NCBI GenBank assembly: GCA_023014365.1
Contig: JAEBUN010000054.1
Span: 62,001-126,000 of the forward strand
Length of the DNA stretch: 64,000 nucleotides
From: Lepiota brunneoincarnata
Lineage: Eukaryota > Basidiomycota > Agaricomycetes > Agaricales > Agaricaceae
Direction of reading: 5' to 3'
Made by a program: the position numbers and the translations under genes. A model generated the notes under the pieces. That model made no database searches. It had not been told where the DNA came from and saw only the letters and a program-made list of their open reading frames with translations. Below are positions 45,883 through 56,537 of this stretch, piece after piece; positions within the stretch are counted from its first letter, which is position 1, and every line of letters begins with the position of its first letter.

Positions 45883-46064
45883 TCCATAAAGAATGGGATG
45901 TGGACCCTGAATTAGTCAGCTTAGTCAGAATTGGTCAGCTTTTGTAATTATGTCAGCAGTTGCTTCCCTTTGTTCTGATGCGCGGGCCGAAGGTCCAGCG
46001 CGCTTTGTCAAATAATGCCAAAGTTGCCCAAATATGTGTGCCGAAGGCACACGAGCGTAACCTT
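45883..46064 (+). mobile_element. Helitron-like element, unit 3 (short, interrupted)
   Basis: Starts TCCATAAAGAATGGG directly after the CTAG of unit 2, keeps the cagcttagtcag block, and has a hairpin GTGTGCC gaa GGCACAC at about 46036-46052. It is internally deleted to under 200 bp. The right end is not clear because the next transposon starts at 46065. The CTAA at the far side of that transposon (48828-48831) might be its original terminus, which is speculative. Confidence 0.5.
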
Positions 46065-48827
46065 GTAAGATATGAATCGCACGATGTGGTGCTGTTTACA
46101 TAATCATGACATAGTGTGACCACGCCTCGGTGAGCACAGTACTATGGCATCTTAGGACAGCATAAGGCAACGCAACAACTATCAGGCTTGTAGTAAGATA
46201 GTTAGATAAATAAGAGGAGGTTATAGATGATCTATTAAGCATTGCAATAATGGGTAATTACTAATTGGTTTATTTAATATTAGCTTTCTCCAATTCCGCA
46301 AGAATGGTCATTGGGATCACGCAATGTCCCCAATACTTCTTTGCTGCCCATGCCACCTGCGAACCAGTCAAGCCTTTGTGATATGCATCCATGAAGTGAA
46401 GCAAGCGCGTTGCAAACCTGGACAATAAAAGTGCCAAATCTGATCAGATTCTGAGTCAATCAGATCCTGAGATTGGAGGCACTCACCGACGCATCGAAAT
46501 CAAGGAGATGTTGTCAAGACATGCAACCAGGTTCCTCTCCAGATCAGCTTCACTTGATGATGCCGGCTTCAGATGATATGCACATGTTTGCAGCCCCCCC
46601 AGCATTGTTCAATGAAGTTGAGCTCACAATGGAACTTTGGCAAAAACAAAACTTTGAAACCTTTCTCCCTTGCCTTCCATCTCCAAAATGGACTCCACCC
46701 CTGACAAAGTCAGGTTTGTTGAACAGGGTCTGATGGCAACAGCAACACATCTCACCAGCCAGGCAGTCTGAGAACTTTTTGCCTGCATTGAGCCTTCCAT
46801 CTCTGCGCCTCTGTAAAGCCACACTCCTCCAAGATCATGGCCATGCCCTTGAACTGACCCACATGGGGATGGGCTGGGTCGTTTGGGAAATAAAAGGCCT
46901 GCTCTTTGCCGTTTGGAAGTTTGCCATTCCCAATGGGAATTTTCTTTTTGAGAATCTTCTCATCAGACTTGTACTGTAACTTCCCATTCCCATCTAAATC
47001 GTTCACCTTGACCATAAAATTGGCAGATGGGCCCTTTGGCATCTTCAATGCTGACAGAGCACCCTCTGCACGTTTCAGGTGAGTAGTCGCATTGTCAAAG
47101 ATAAGAACTGTGGTTCTCATCTGGATAATACTTCTGCAGGATCTCCATTGCCTTTGCTGCCTGGTCACAGATATTCTGGTTGTCAAAATACTCTTCATGG
47201 TTCTTCCCTGCATGGAACAGAACATGAGCACTCTTGGTCCCATCGGGTGATCGTAGCCAGCCATGATCTGCAGAGACAAAGTCTGCAACCATCAGCAAGT
47301 GTCCTTCCTCTTTTGCATATGGTTTTGCCATTTCTGACTTGTGCACCCAGCAAGTCCTCCTCTGATCGTGTGCATAAAATGTCGATTCATTGTGCCACCA
47401 TATCACTGTCTGGCACATATTTGGGTCTGTAACAACATCTCTATCTCCTGATCCATACTTCCTCATATACATCTCAAGCTTGGCGATGGCTGGAAGAAAA
47501 GTGTTGTTGCAATAAGCAACAACATCGGTGCACTTGTGTCCATCAACTGTATTGGCCCTTTGGGTTGAGAGTCCACCAGTAACCCATCTTTTGAAGCCAT
47601 CATTGTGCCGTGGTAACTGAGATTGTCTTCTTCCGATTCAGGCACACAAGCATCTCTGGTGTATCAAGAAATTGGACAATTGACTCTGCGGAAAAGTATG
47701 GCCCAAGGCTTTGAAGGTGTGCATGTATTTCCTGAGCAAAATCATTGTCATCAATCAATGACCTGCCAGATGTGTCCCAATTGCAGGTTGGGACCTCCTC
47801 ACGGTCCTCAATGAAGAGATGGAGCCATTGACAGAGCTGTTTGGCCTTTTTCATTCCAGGTTTCTTCGAGGTTTTGTGGCAGTAGCCAAGACTGCGAGCA
47901 GTTTGTACAGCAGCCTTCACCCAGACTTTCTCCGTTGGATGTGCTTTCTTTTCCTCCATGTCCAGGACGTTGAAGCAAAGCAACTTCATTGCATGCAGAT
48001 GGTCAGTAGTCTTCTTATCGAAAGCAGGGTCTTTGTATCATTGAGTTTTGTCTGCTCACAGAGGTTGCAACAACTTTTCAAGGTCAGCCATTGCATCTTG
48101 AATCTGTTCTGTAGTTGGTGGTTTCAGCCACTTCCCATTCTTCTTGGGTTCTTCAGCTTCTGGAGCTGCAGCGGCAGCCTCATTATCACTATCATCTATG
48201 TGCGTGTCATCATCCTGAGGAGGATCATCATTGCAAGAAGGATCGTCATCCTCATCCTCAGCATCTTCAACAGTTGCTCAATAGTCTGGACATGGAGGTT
48301 CTGCTTCTGGAACTGATTCCAGCATAAAACACTCTCCCCCAGGCTTTGAAACCTGGCTCTCGAGAGGCATTGGTGGTTCTTATGATTGGGGAAATGAGGT
48401 AAGATAGTAATAATCTCATTACAGTCACTTCCAACTCACATTTTCCTTGTTGGCTTGATCACTAGATGCATTTTCTCCCTTTCTTTGCTTCTTCCTCAAC
48501 TTCCAGAAGGATCCTAGGTTGCCAATTGGGTTCCATTTGCGCTTGTGGGTCATAATGAGGAAGGATTTTGGGATGCGATGTGATGCAAGTGTACTATTAC
48601 TTAATTTGGCAAGTACATGTAAAATCCGTTCTCAATGTTTTGCACTGTCAGTTATTAAAAATTGGTAACCAACAAAAGGTTTTAAATATAAATATTGAAC
48701 TTTTGTAGGTCAAACATTGAGGAAATTTGTCCTGTTGCACGCACCAAAACAGATTTTATCAAAAAATCACACTTTTGTCATGCTTTCCTTACATAAACAG
48801 CACCACATCATGTGATTCATATCTTAC
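46065..48827 (-). mobile_element. DNA transposon with about 40-bp terminal inverted repeats
   Basis: Both ends read inward GTAAGATATGAATC, then near-identical gatgtggtgctgttta, for about 40 bp with a few mismatches. Between them lies a decayed minus-strand transposase. The target duplication is not certain. The right end abuts a Tc1/mariner fragment, which this element or the Helitron-like unit seems to have cut. Confidence 0.75.
46270..48553 (-). pseudogene. DDE-type transposase, basidiomycete family, multiply frameshifted
   Basis: On the minus strand, pieces in different frames follow a known basidiomycete transposase in order. They are an N-terminal basic start (MTHKRKWNPIGNLGSFW), a repression-like helical part, MGYWWTLNPKGQYS, then the first catalytic Asp in WHNESTFYAHDQRRTCWVHK (normally HDES; here Asn). 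VADFVSADHGWLRSPDG, KAMEILQKYYPDE, the second Asp in IFDNATTHLKRAEGALSA, and FKGMAMILEECGFTEA follow. [14 protein letters not shown] and the C-terminal HFMDAYHKGLTGSQVAWAAK to a TAA at 46270 complete it. The segment with the third acidic residue is degraded. At least four frameshifts and several stops make it non-functional. Confidence 0.78.
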
Positions 48828-49232
48828 CTAAAGAACCAGTTGAAGGGATATGAGAAACTACCTGAGGGAATACATGAATTATGGGACGGGTTGGTGGTAA
48901 AGTGAAATAGGATTGCTGCAGAAAGATGTCAAAAGCTTATAAAAAGCATGACCAGAAGGCTCAAGGCAGTTATTAAGGCAAAAGGAGGCAATTCAACATA
49001 TTATTTAGGTAGATGATAGAGGGTCAAAAAACTGTCCCAATGAGTTAATATCTTAAATCATTAATTGATCCATTATTTCTATGACAAATCACGTGATTTA
49101 AACGGATTCAGGATCCCAATATGCTATATTATTATTGTCTATTTTCCCAAGTAGTTATGTAATCACCTTGGTCCACTATTAGCTGATCTTTCCAAATGGT
49201 GAAAACATTGGGACAGTTTTTTGACCTACTGT
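48828..49232 (+). mobile_element. Tc1/mariner fragment: C-terminus and right end
   Basis: About 405 bp that repeat 50058-50464 in direct orientation. They encode the transposase C-terminus (QLKGYEKLPEGIHELWDGL, then CQKLIKSMTRRLKAVIKAKG) and the right terminal repeat ending cattgggacagttttttgacctactgtat. One internal stop. The rest of this copy is missing to the left, where the DDE transposon begins. Confidence 0.75.
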
Positions 49233-50465
49233 ATCATAAAAACTATATCTTTTACCCAGTGCTCTCAAGTCATTTTTCTTCTTCAGCTATTCCCTGCAGC
49301 AAACTCAGTCCAAACTGGTCTAGGCAAGAGTACTATTGAGCAGATCATGAAAGAAGTTGATCAAGATGAGAAAAACAATAAAGGAGGACAATTCTCCATG
49401 TTATCTTCTCAGAATATATACTCAATAATTGACTAAATCACCTCTGGGAAGCTGGACAATGCTGTTCAAGCTACCCAAATCATCAAGCCTATCTTTCCTA
49501 CTCCTGTTACACTTCAAACAATCTGAAATATGCTCATGAAGAACAATTTCTGGTTTGTTGTTAAGGCTAATAGTCTCCTCCTAAGAAGCAACACTGAATT
49601 GCTTACTTCAAATTGCCTACAAGCACAAGGATTGGACAGTAGAAGTTGGAAAATGATATTATGGACAGATGAAACAAAAATCAACAAGCTTGGGTCATAT
49701 AAAAAGATGTATAAGGGGGGAAGGACTCTCAGACAAGACTATTATTCCTACTGTTATGCATGAAGGTGGTAGTAATATTATGGTATGGCTGGCTATGAGA
49801 TGGAAAGGAGTAGGAATGCTAGTAGAGGTTGAGGGGATTATAGATATAGAGTAGTACTCTGAGATTTTGGAGCATAGGATGGTGAACAGCTTTGAAACTT
49901 TAGAGATAGAGGATGAAGAGTCAGCATTCTGGTAGGATAATGATCCAAAATACAAGTCTAAAAGGGCAATAAAGTGGTTTGAAGATAACAATATGCAAAT
50001 TCTACTATAGCCTGCACAATCCCCTGACCCCAATTCTATTGGACACCTCTGGATATACCCAAAGAACTGGTTGAAGGGATATGAGAAACCACCTGAAGGA
50101 ATACATGAATTATGGGACAGGTTTGTGGTAAAGTGGAATGGGATTGCTGCAGAAAGGTGTCAAAAACTTATAGAAAGCATGACCAGAAGGCTCAAGGCAG
50201 TTATCAAGGCAAAAGGAGACTATACAATGTATTAAGTAGGAAAATGACAGAGGGTCAAAAAACTGTCCCAATGAGTTAATACTTTACATAATTAATTGAT
50301 CCATTACTTCTTGGATGAATCACATGGTTTATATGGGGTCAGGATCCCAATATGCTATATTATTATTGTCTATTTTGCTAAGTGTGTACATAATCACCTT
50401 GGTTCACTATTAGCTGATCCTTCCAAATGGTGAAAACATTGGGACAGTTTTTTGACCTACTGTAT
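49233..50465 (+). mobile_element. Tc1/mariner element, decayed, second copy
   Basis: Plus-strand transposase pieces in order, with stops and frameshifts: TGLGKSTIEQIMKEVDQDEK, ITSGKLDNAVQATQ, MLMKNNFWFVVKA, first Asp in WKMILWTDETKINKLGS, GGSNIMVWLAMRWKGVGML, second Asp in DNDPKYKSKRAIKWFEDNN, PAQSPDPNSIGHLW (the third acidic residue is lost, NPIE to NSIG), and WLKGYEKPPEGIHELWDRF to KAKGDYTMY. The right terminal repeat occupies 50250-50465. The left terminal repeat is absent; the copy begins right at the right end of the previous fragment. Confidence 0.8.
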
Positions 50466-51105
50466 AGGGAATAAGAGGGCCAGACCAAGTCCTCCCAAAG
50501 CCCTAATTTGTCAACCCATTAGCAGAGGGATAAATAATGATTAATGGTGCAGTCATGGGTATACAAATAGTCCCTAGCTACATTTGTCCAAAGCCACAAA
50601 CCAAGGGAAAATAGAGTGAAACTCGATAGTTTACAATCTGAGGGGTCACCTGGAGAAGGAACAAGGCTGCCTGATTTATTCACTTAAAGTTTAGATGTCT
50701 GGAGGAGATTCAAGGGACTCCAGGAGACTAAAATGGAAGGAGCCAACCCAATTATGGTGCCAAAACATCAGATAACCTACTTGGGAAATGGGCTCCAATC
50801 GTGAAACATAGGGAGAGCTGCTAATGGGGCAAGTAGGAGGATGTGTCAGCCATATGATATTATTTAGAATGGAAAAGCTAAAAAGGAAAAGGATGCATAA
50901 GCTATTCCTAAATATGTATGAAGCACTGCATGTATTAGTAGTATAAAATAAGGCTGTTGAAGGGAGGGCAGGGCAAGCATTCTGCTGGGATTCTTTCCCC
51001 CCATCGATTACAGTGTTTAATGTCTCATTTGACCATCTGAACATGCTTGTTTGTCTGTGGAGTGATTGCTTCCTAGCTAAGATGTTCACGAATGCCCAAG
51101 ATTAA
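50466..51105. other. Unassigned repeat-like DNA
   Basis: AT-rich sequence between the Tc1/mariner copy and a tandem-repeat block. A minus-strand frame (50691-51089) has no motif. Probably an unrecognised LTR or untranslated part of a retroelement. Confidence 0.35.
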
Positions 51106-51345
51106 TTGCTAGCTTGAGGACCACTTGTCTTGGTGACATCTAGGATCCTAAGTGGTGACTGACTTCAGAGATTGAATACTAGCTTGAGGACCACTTGTCT
51201 TGGGGATGTCTAGGATCCTAAGTGGTAGTCATACCTTCTTAGCTAACTTGCCAGCTTGAGAACCATTTGTCCAGGGGATGCTTAGGATTCTAAGTGGTAG
51301 ACTTAATCAGTGATTGAGGACCATTGTCTTAATCCATTAGGCCCT
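51106..51345 (+). repeat. Four imperfect tandem repeats of about 65-75 bp with inner inverted repeats
   Basis: Repeat units begin agcttgaggaccacttgtct and end ggatcctaagtggt. The first two are nearly identical, the third is diverged (gagaaccatttgtccagggg) and the fourth is partial (gattgaggaccattgtctta). Within each full unit CCACTT and AAGTGG are complementary and about 30 nt apart, so a transcript could form a series of hairpins. Confidence 0.75.
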
Positions 51346-53298
51346 AATCATGACTTGTTCAAACTTTTGGGTTAGCTACAAGTAAAGCTATTTGTGCGCT
51401 ATCCTTGTTGACTTGAGAGCCATCCATGAAATGAGTTAGGTCTCTAAGTTAATGAACTCTTTATTCTCAAGCTATTAGCAAGTAAAGTTACTTGCTCACT
51501 AGTTCACAATTTGTTGAGTACTACTATTGTGGGGTGAAGGGTGTGAGTTCAAAGGGGTAGTAGTCAAAAATGGGAGATTTGAATATGAGTTTTTTTTAGT
51601 GAGTGAACTTCGAGATGAAAAAAGGGGAAATTCGATGGTTAACTACGCAAGTACAAGCTGATTATATAGCTATGAGAGGCACCTAAGCACCGGATGAGCG
51701 AGAAATAACGAAAGACCTATTCTATGGTCTAAGCTAAGTCCAATCTGTGAGACATGTCAAGGTGGCGGTCTTATTGACTGGGTCTGTGTCTAAGCAAGAT
51801 GAAAGGAATAACTAACTACAAGTCTGAGAGCATGTTTTATGAGTCCAAGCGTGCATTCTGTGCTGCCACGTCACCATCACCAAGTCACTGTGGGTCCATG
51901 CTCAGGTAGCCACAGTGCTACCCCCACACTATTGTCAAGTGATGGTAGAACAGAACTCAACTTTCGCACCATCACTCTCTGAGTTTGATAAATTTCCAAG
52001 CCCCACAAACTTAGTGTTCACAAAAGGTATACACTTCTTCTCACTAGCTTGAGTGTATTGAGTGTGCCTGTAACCTTACCTGGGGACAAAATCCAATTAC
52101 CTTTTCACTGCGACCAACCACATGCCCACCCATGTTGTTGGCAATGACAAGGGTGGCCTGGTAGTGTTATAGTGACACTGGTCTTCATGCTTGAAAGTGC
52201 AACTAGCATTGAGTGTATCATTAACTTCACCCAAGTCAACAATCACTCTAAGAGACTCTTTGCAAGCTCTCAAGGTATTCCTCACTAACTTAGAGATTAA
52301 GACTTTTGAGAGGACAACTTAAGAGATCAAGCAAGTAGGTAAATCTCCTACTGGATAACCAAGTAGAAACTTAGGAGTTTCTCTTGGTTGACTGGAGCTC
52401 TTATATATTGTTCAAGGTACTATTAATACATGTTCCTGTGTCAATAGAAGTTAAGAGAAGTCAAAGAAGTTGAGAGAAGTCAAAAGAAATCAAAAGAAGT
52501 CATAGAGAAGTTCACAACTTCTCTATGAACTATGTTTAACTATCTAAGAATAACTATCTAAACATAGCTATCTATTAATAGTTAATAGTATGAGAAAAGA
52601 TATAAAATTGAGAAAATATTATGTAACAGATCAAAATGAAAGCAATTACATAATAAAGAAACAAAACAAAGTAGAAAAGAAAAAGATATTCATAATGCTT
52701 TAGTATATTACAACTAAAGACTTTTGGTGTAAGAAGTCCAAGTCGTATGTTAAAGTAAGGGTGAATCATAACAGGTAGTAATTGGCTTTGTTGTCCCATG
52801 GGTAGTGAGCTGACAGTGGGAGGGTGGTAGAGGTGCCTTTAACCTGTGGGGTGAGTGTGACCTGGGCAGTTGGGAGTATGTATGGGGGTGCCCACAGAGT
52901 GGGACTTTCTCTTTTGGGTAGAGGCTGTTTGAATGACAGCTGGAGTACGCGTGGCAGCGGCTGTTGAGGATTTCTCTTTGAGAGTGCAAAGGTGAGATGA
53001 GAGCAGACTGATCAAGCAGTTAAGCTTGCTGATCTGGGCCAAGAGGGCCTGAGTGTCTTCACTGGAACATGAGGGGACCCATGGAAGTGGGGGTCACCAT
53101 CAATATAGTGGGTGCAGGGGCTTTCTGCTTGCTGAGGACTTTCAATAGGGCATACTGGCAGTAGAGCTGCATGAACAGGGTAGATGAGGGGCAGAGAGCT
53201 AGAGTGGTAAGTCTGCATAGAGACTGAATATTCTGTTAGAGGAGTGAGGAGGCCGGGACCAATTTAATATTTGAGTGCCAATTGTAATCGGCATGCAC
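51346..53298. other. Unassigned, probably decayed transposable-element DNA
   Basis: Contains a weak direct repeat (agcaagtaaagttacttgc-like, about 51.38 and 51.48 kb) and a gaagtcaaaagaa purine-rich repeat near 52.45-52.51 kb. The part 52.75-53.22 kb is open in minus-strand frames with Pro/His/Ser-rich composition, but no conserved motif was recognised. Confidence 0.35.
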
Positions 53299-53799
53299 TG
53301 TAAGGGGAACTTCAGGTCACTGCTCACAACCTCAGATTTGGAAATCTGATTCCCTGCCTCTCTATGTTCAGAAACCCAATCCCCAGCTTTCCTATACTTG
53401 GAAATCCAATTCCCTGCCTTCCTGCATTCGGAAATCTCATCCCTAGCCCCCTTCAGCCTGGAATTCAGTCCTCCAGCACTCCAATGCTTGGAGTTCCTTC
53501 CTATGCCCCTCCAATGCAGATACAAACCCTCACTGGCATATGCGACCCTGTCCTGAGCCCATTCCCAACCATACCCACTTTAGACATCCCTGACACCTCA
53601 CAGCCATTTATGTAGAGTAGATTACTTAACTTGGACTTACAGCAAGTAGTATAAGTTGTGTAGGTGAGCTTGGAGAAACCTTACTCAATTCTCTAAGGTT
53701 TCCCCCTGCTCAGGTATGTACTTGGATAGATGTCCTGGAATGACACTTAGGTTTCCCCCTGCTCAATCAATGCAATGCAACAACCAGGTTGCCCTTACA
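53299..53799 (+). mobile_element. LTR of a Ty3/gypsy element (5' LTR)
   Basis: Starts TGTAAGGGGAACTTC and ends GCCCTTACA; homologous over its length to the inverted solo LTR at 44610-45080. The bases on its two sides differ (tgcac and gaaga), as expected for a 5' LTR followed by element interior and not for a solo LTR. A gag gene on the same strand follows 150 bp downstream. Confidence 0.82.
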
Positions 53800-54577
53800 G
53801 AAGAATCAAGTCTATTCTCAGAGGACTGGCTGTTGACAACGCTTGGACAAGCTACACCACTTCTCCTGTGCCAACTACACCCTTCCTCTACCTCCTGGCA
53901 CCTTCTCCAAAATGTCCCAAGAGCAGCAGTAGCAACCACTGACTCAAATGACCATTGAGGAGGCTATAGGCTCACTACTCACAGACATGGTGGCTGTACA
54001 GGCCCAACAAGCTGAAGCCAAATGGAACATGATGGACATAGTGAATGGCATATGTGACACTCTCTGAAACCTCATGGACTCAGTAGGATGCCAGCACCCT
54101 AACACTCCCCCCCCTATCTCAGCCACACCCCTCAACCAAGGAGAGTATGAAACCCAAGCTGCAATTCACAACCCCCCTCCTCCCACTCTCCACTCCTGTC
54201 CACCATCACCTCCACCATGCACCTCTACCAAGGCCAAGGTGGCAACCCCACCCAAATTTGACAGAGAACATGCTAAGGGTCATGCATTTTTGAATGCATG
54301 CCAGCTCTACATCAGGCTCTCGGCAGATCAATTCTGTTCTGATGAACAGAAAATACTGTGGACCCTCTTGTACATGAAGTTGGGATGCACGGCACAATGG
54401 GCCAATGAGCTATTCCACTTGGAAGCGAGTATCAGTGGATTTCCATTTACAGACTGGTGGGACTTCACTGAACAGTTCAAGAGTTGGTTTTTCCCTGTCA
54501 ATGCCAAAGCTGACACCCTGAATACATTGGAGTCCCTGTTGTACCACCAGTGAGAATGCACAGTTGAGGACTACTTA

Positions 54578-56129
54578 CAGTGACCCACAAAACCGTTCCA
54601 ATGTTTTGTACTTTTGACTTAAAGTAGTAATAGCTCAGTAAATAAAATAGCCATATTTGTGAATATATTTATAAACATAGCCAAATATGTCATATCTGAC
54701 TCTGCAAAGTTGCGTCATGTAATACTTCCAAATTAGGCAATTATGAATTTTGTAATCATTTTAAGTCATTGGAACGGTTTTGTCAATGACATATTATACT
54801 AGGCTATCCTATTATTTCTAGTACTTAGAGTAGCCCCCCCTGGCTTTGAGTACAGCTGCTACTCTTCTAGGCATACTTTCAATTAACTTCTGACACTCAG
54901 AAGCTGGAATAGCATCCCACTCCTTTTCTACCCTCTGCCACAACTCCTCCATACCCTTGGGAGGAGATTCATACTCTCCCAACTTTCTCTTCACATATTC
55001 CCATAAGTGTTCAATGGGATTGAGGTCAGGTGACTGTGCTGGCCAGGTTAGGAGCCTAAAATGATTTTTTTGAAACCATTCTTTGGCCAGTGTACTCTTG
55101 TGTTTGGGGTCATTATCTTGCTGAAAGATAATATCTCAGGGTTTAAGCTTGTACCACTGGAGACTCTTCTTCAAATCTTCCTCCAAAATTTGCACAAACA
55201 ACTCTGCATCCATCCTTCCATCAATCCTCACTGCATAGCCTGGGCCATCCCACAGCATACAGCCCCAAACCATCACTGATCCTCCTCCATACTTCAGAGT
55301 TCCCTTGACCAATCTTTCACTAAGCCCCTCTCCCTTCTTTTTCCATCCCCACTTCCTCCCATCTGACCCCAAACGATTAATTTTGGTCTCATCAGACCAT
55401 ACAACCAGCTTCCAGTCCTCCATAGTCCAATGCTGGTGTGTCAGAGCAAAATCCAGCCTAGCCCTCCTATGCTTGTCAGAGAGTAAAGGCTTTTTTTGCT
55501 TGACTACAGCCTTCATTCCTGCCTGTTTGAGATGCCTTGCTACAGTCTGTGAAGAGACTGATGTCCCAATGATGGGAGCAAGAGATTTGGCTATATCTAC
55601 AGCAGTTTCAGCCTTGCCAGCAGAGATAAGATGGATAGCATGCCAAATATTAGTGGTAGAGAGTTTTGAAGGACGTCCTCCAAGTGATTTAGTAAGGCTG
55701 GAACAATTTTTAGAGGCTAGCCTGGATATGGTACTGCGCCCAACACCAGTAATTGCCTCAATTTTAGTATAGGAATGATGAGAATTTAGCAAAGAGAGGA
55801 TGGTTTGCTTTAGAGTAGAAGATAATGGCTTCATGGTAGGTAGGGGGGTTGAGAATGATGGGACATGGCTGTCAGCACATCTATTTATATGTCAAAGACA
55901 CGTGGTCACATGATCTTGTTGATTCACAATCAACAGAGTCATGTGATTGCTTGGATTAGTATTAAAAATTACTATTGACAAAACCGTTCCAATGACTTAA
56001 AATGATTACAAAATTCATAATTGCCTCATTTAGAAGTATTACATAACGCGACTTTGCAGGGTCAGATATGACATATTTGGCTATGTTTATAAATATATTC
56101 ACAAATTTAGCTATTTTATTTACTGAGCA
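54578..56129 (-). mobile_element. Tc1/mariner element inserted in gypsy gag
   Basis: The left end starts CAGTGACCCACAAAACCG directly after TA (54576-54577), as expected for this superfamily. The left terminal repeat is about 210 bp; its counterpart at about 55976-56129 is inverted and nearly identical but lacks the outer 50 bp, so the right TA is lost. The transposase is encoded on the minus strand in between. Confidence 0.9.
54818..55834 (-). pseudogene. Tc1/mariner transposase, one nonsense codon
   Basis: One frame of 339 codons. N-terminal helix-turn-helix (MKPLSSTLKQTILSLLNSHH, GVGRSTISRLASKN, LGGRPSKLS). Catalytic triad: Asp in LVVWSDETKINRLGS, Asp in IIFQQDNDPKHKSTLAKEW, Glu in SPDLNPIEHLWEYVKRK (DD34E type). 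The C-terminus is MPRRVAAVLKA and ends GGYSKY, stop at 54818-54820. The only defect is a TGA at 55136-55138 between KLKP and DIIFQQ, just before the second Asp. Apart from that the gene is intact, so the element was active recently. Confidence 0.93.
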
Positions 56130-56215
56130 GACACCTTCAAGGTTCTCATCTCCAAGTCTGGGTACCAAGACCATCAGGTCATTGTGGTCAAATTCCACCA
56201 AGGTCTGTGCCCTTC

Positions 56216-56537
56216 TGTAAGGGGACAAGTGCCTTGTGCACCCCCTTATGCAAGGTATGTCTAGGGGTCTGTGGTTGAGTATCTGGGCTTGGCCTCTCTA
56301 GCCAATGCCCAATACCTAAGCCCAGCCTCAGCCTTTGGCCACCCCCATCTCCAAGTCTGATCTGCGTACAACTGACATTGTTTGTGTATTGTTTGCATAT
56401 GTTATATTCTAGTAGCTATGTAGTGTTTGGCTACCTGGTCTGTGCGCAGACCACTATGTATATAAGTAGTGTGGGTGTTGATTGTATTTGCCACCCAAAT
56501 ATCAACTTAGTTCCGGCGCTCTTAACTTCCCCTAACA
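56216..56537. mobile_element. Solo LTR with 5-bp duplication, inside gypsy gag
   Basis: 322 bp from TGTAAGGGGACAAG to CCCTAACA, flanked by CCTTC on both sides (56211-56215 and 56538-56542). Removing it with one CCTTC restores gag codons reading GLCPSIQNAIATL. The LTR differs from the family at 53.3 kb apart from its first bases, so it is another retroelement family. A TATA-like tatgtatataagtag near 56.455 kb suggests plus-strand orientation. Confidence 0.92.

Noticed and set aside
46779..48327. Several plus-strand ORFs over 46.8-48.3 kb, some hydrophobic
   Set aside because: They are antisense to the decayed transposase, whose ordered motifs are on the minus strand.
49695..50033. Minus-strand ORF of 112 codons
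   Set aside because: Antisense to the decayed Tc1/mariner transposase; Ser/Ile-rich composition is a by-product.
53299..53799. Solo LTR at 53.3 kb
   Set aside because: The flanking 5-mers differ and a gag of the same strand follows, so it is the 5' LTR of a truncated element.
55305..55772. Plus-strand ORF of 155 codons
   Set aside because: Antisense of the Tc1/mariner transposase, which has full family motifs on the minus strand.
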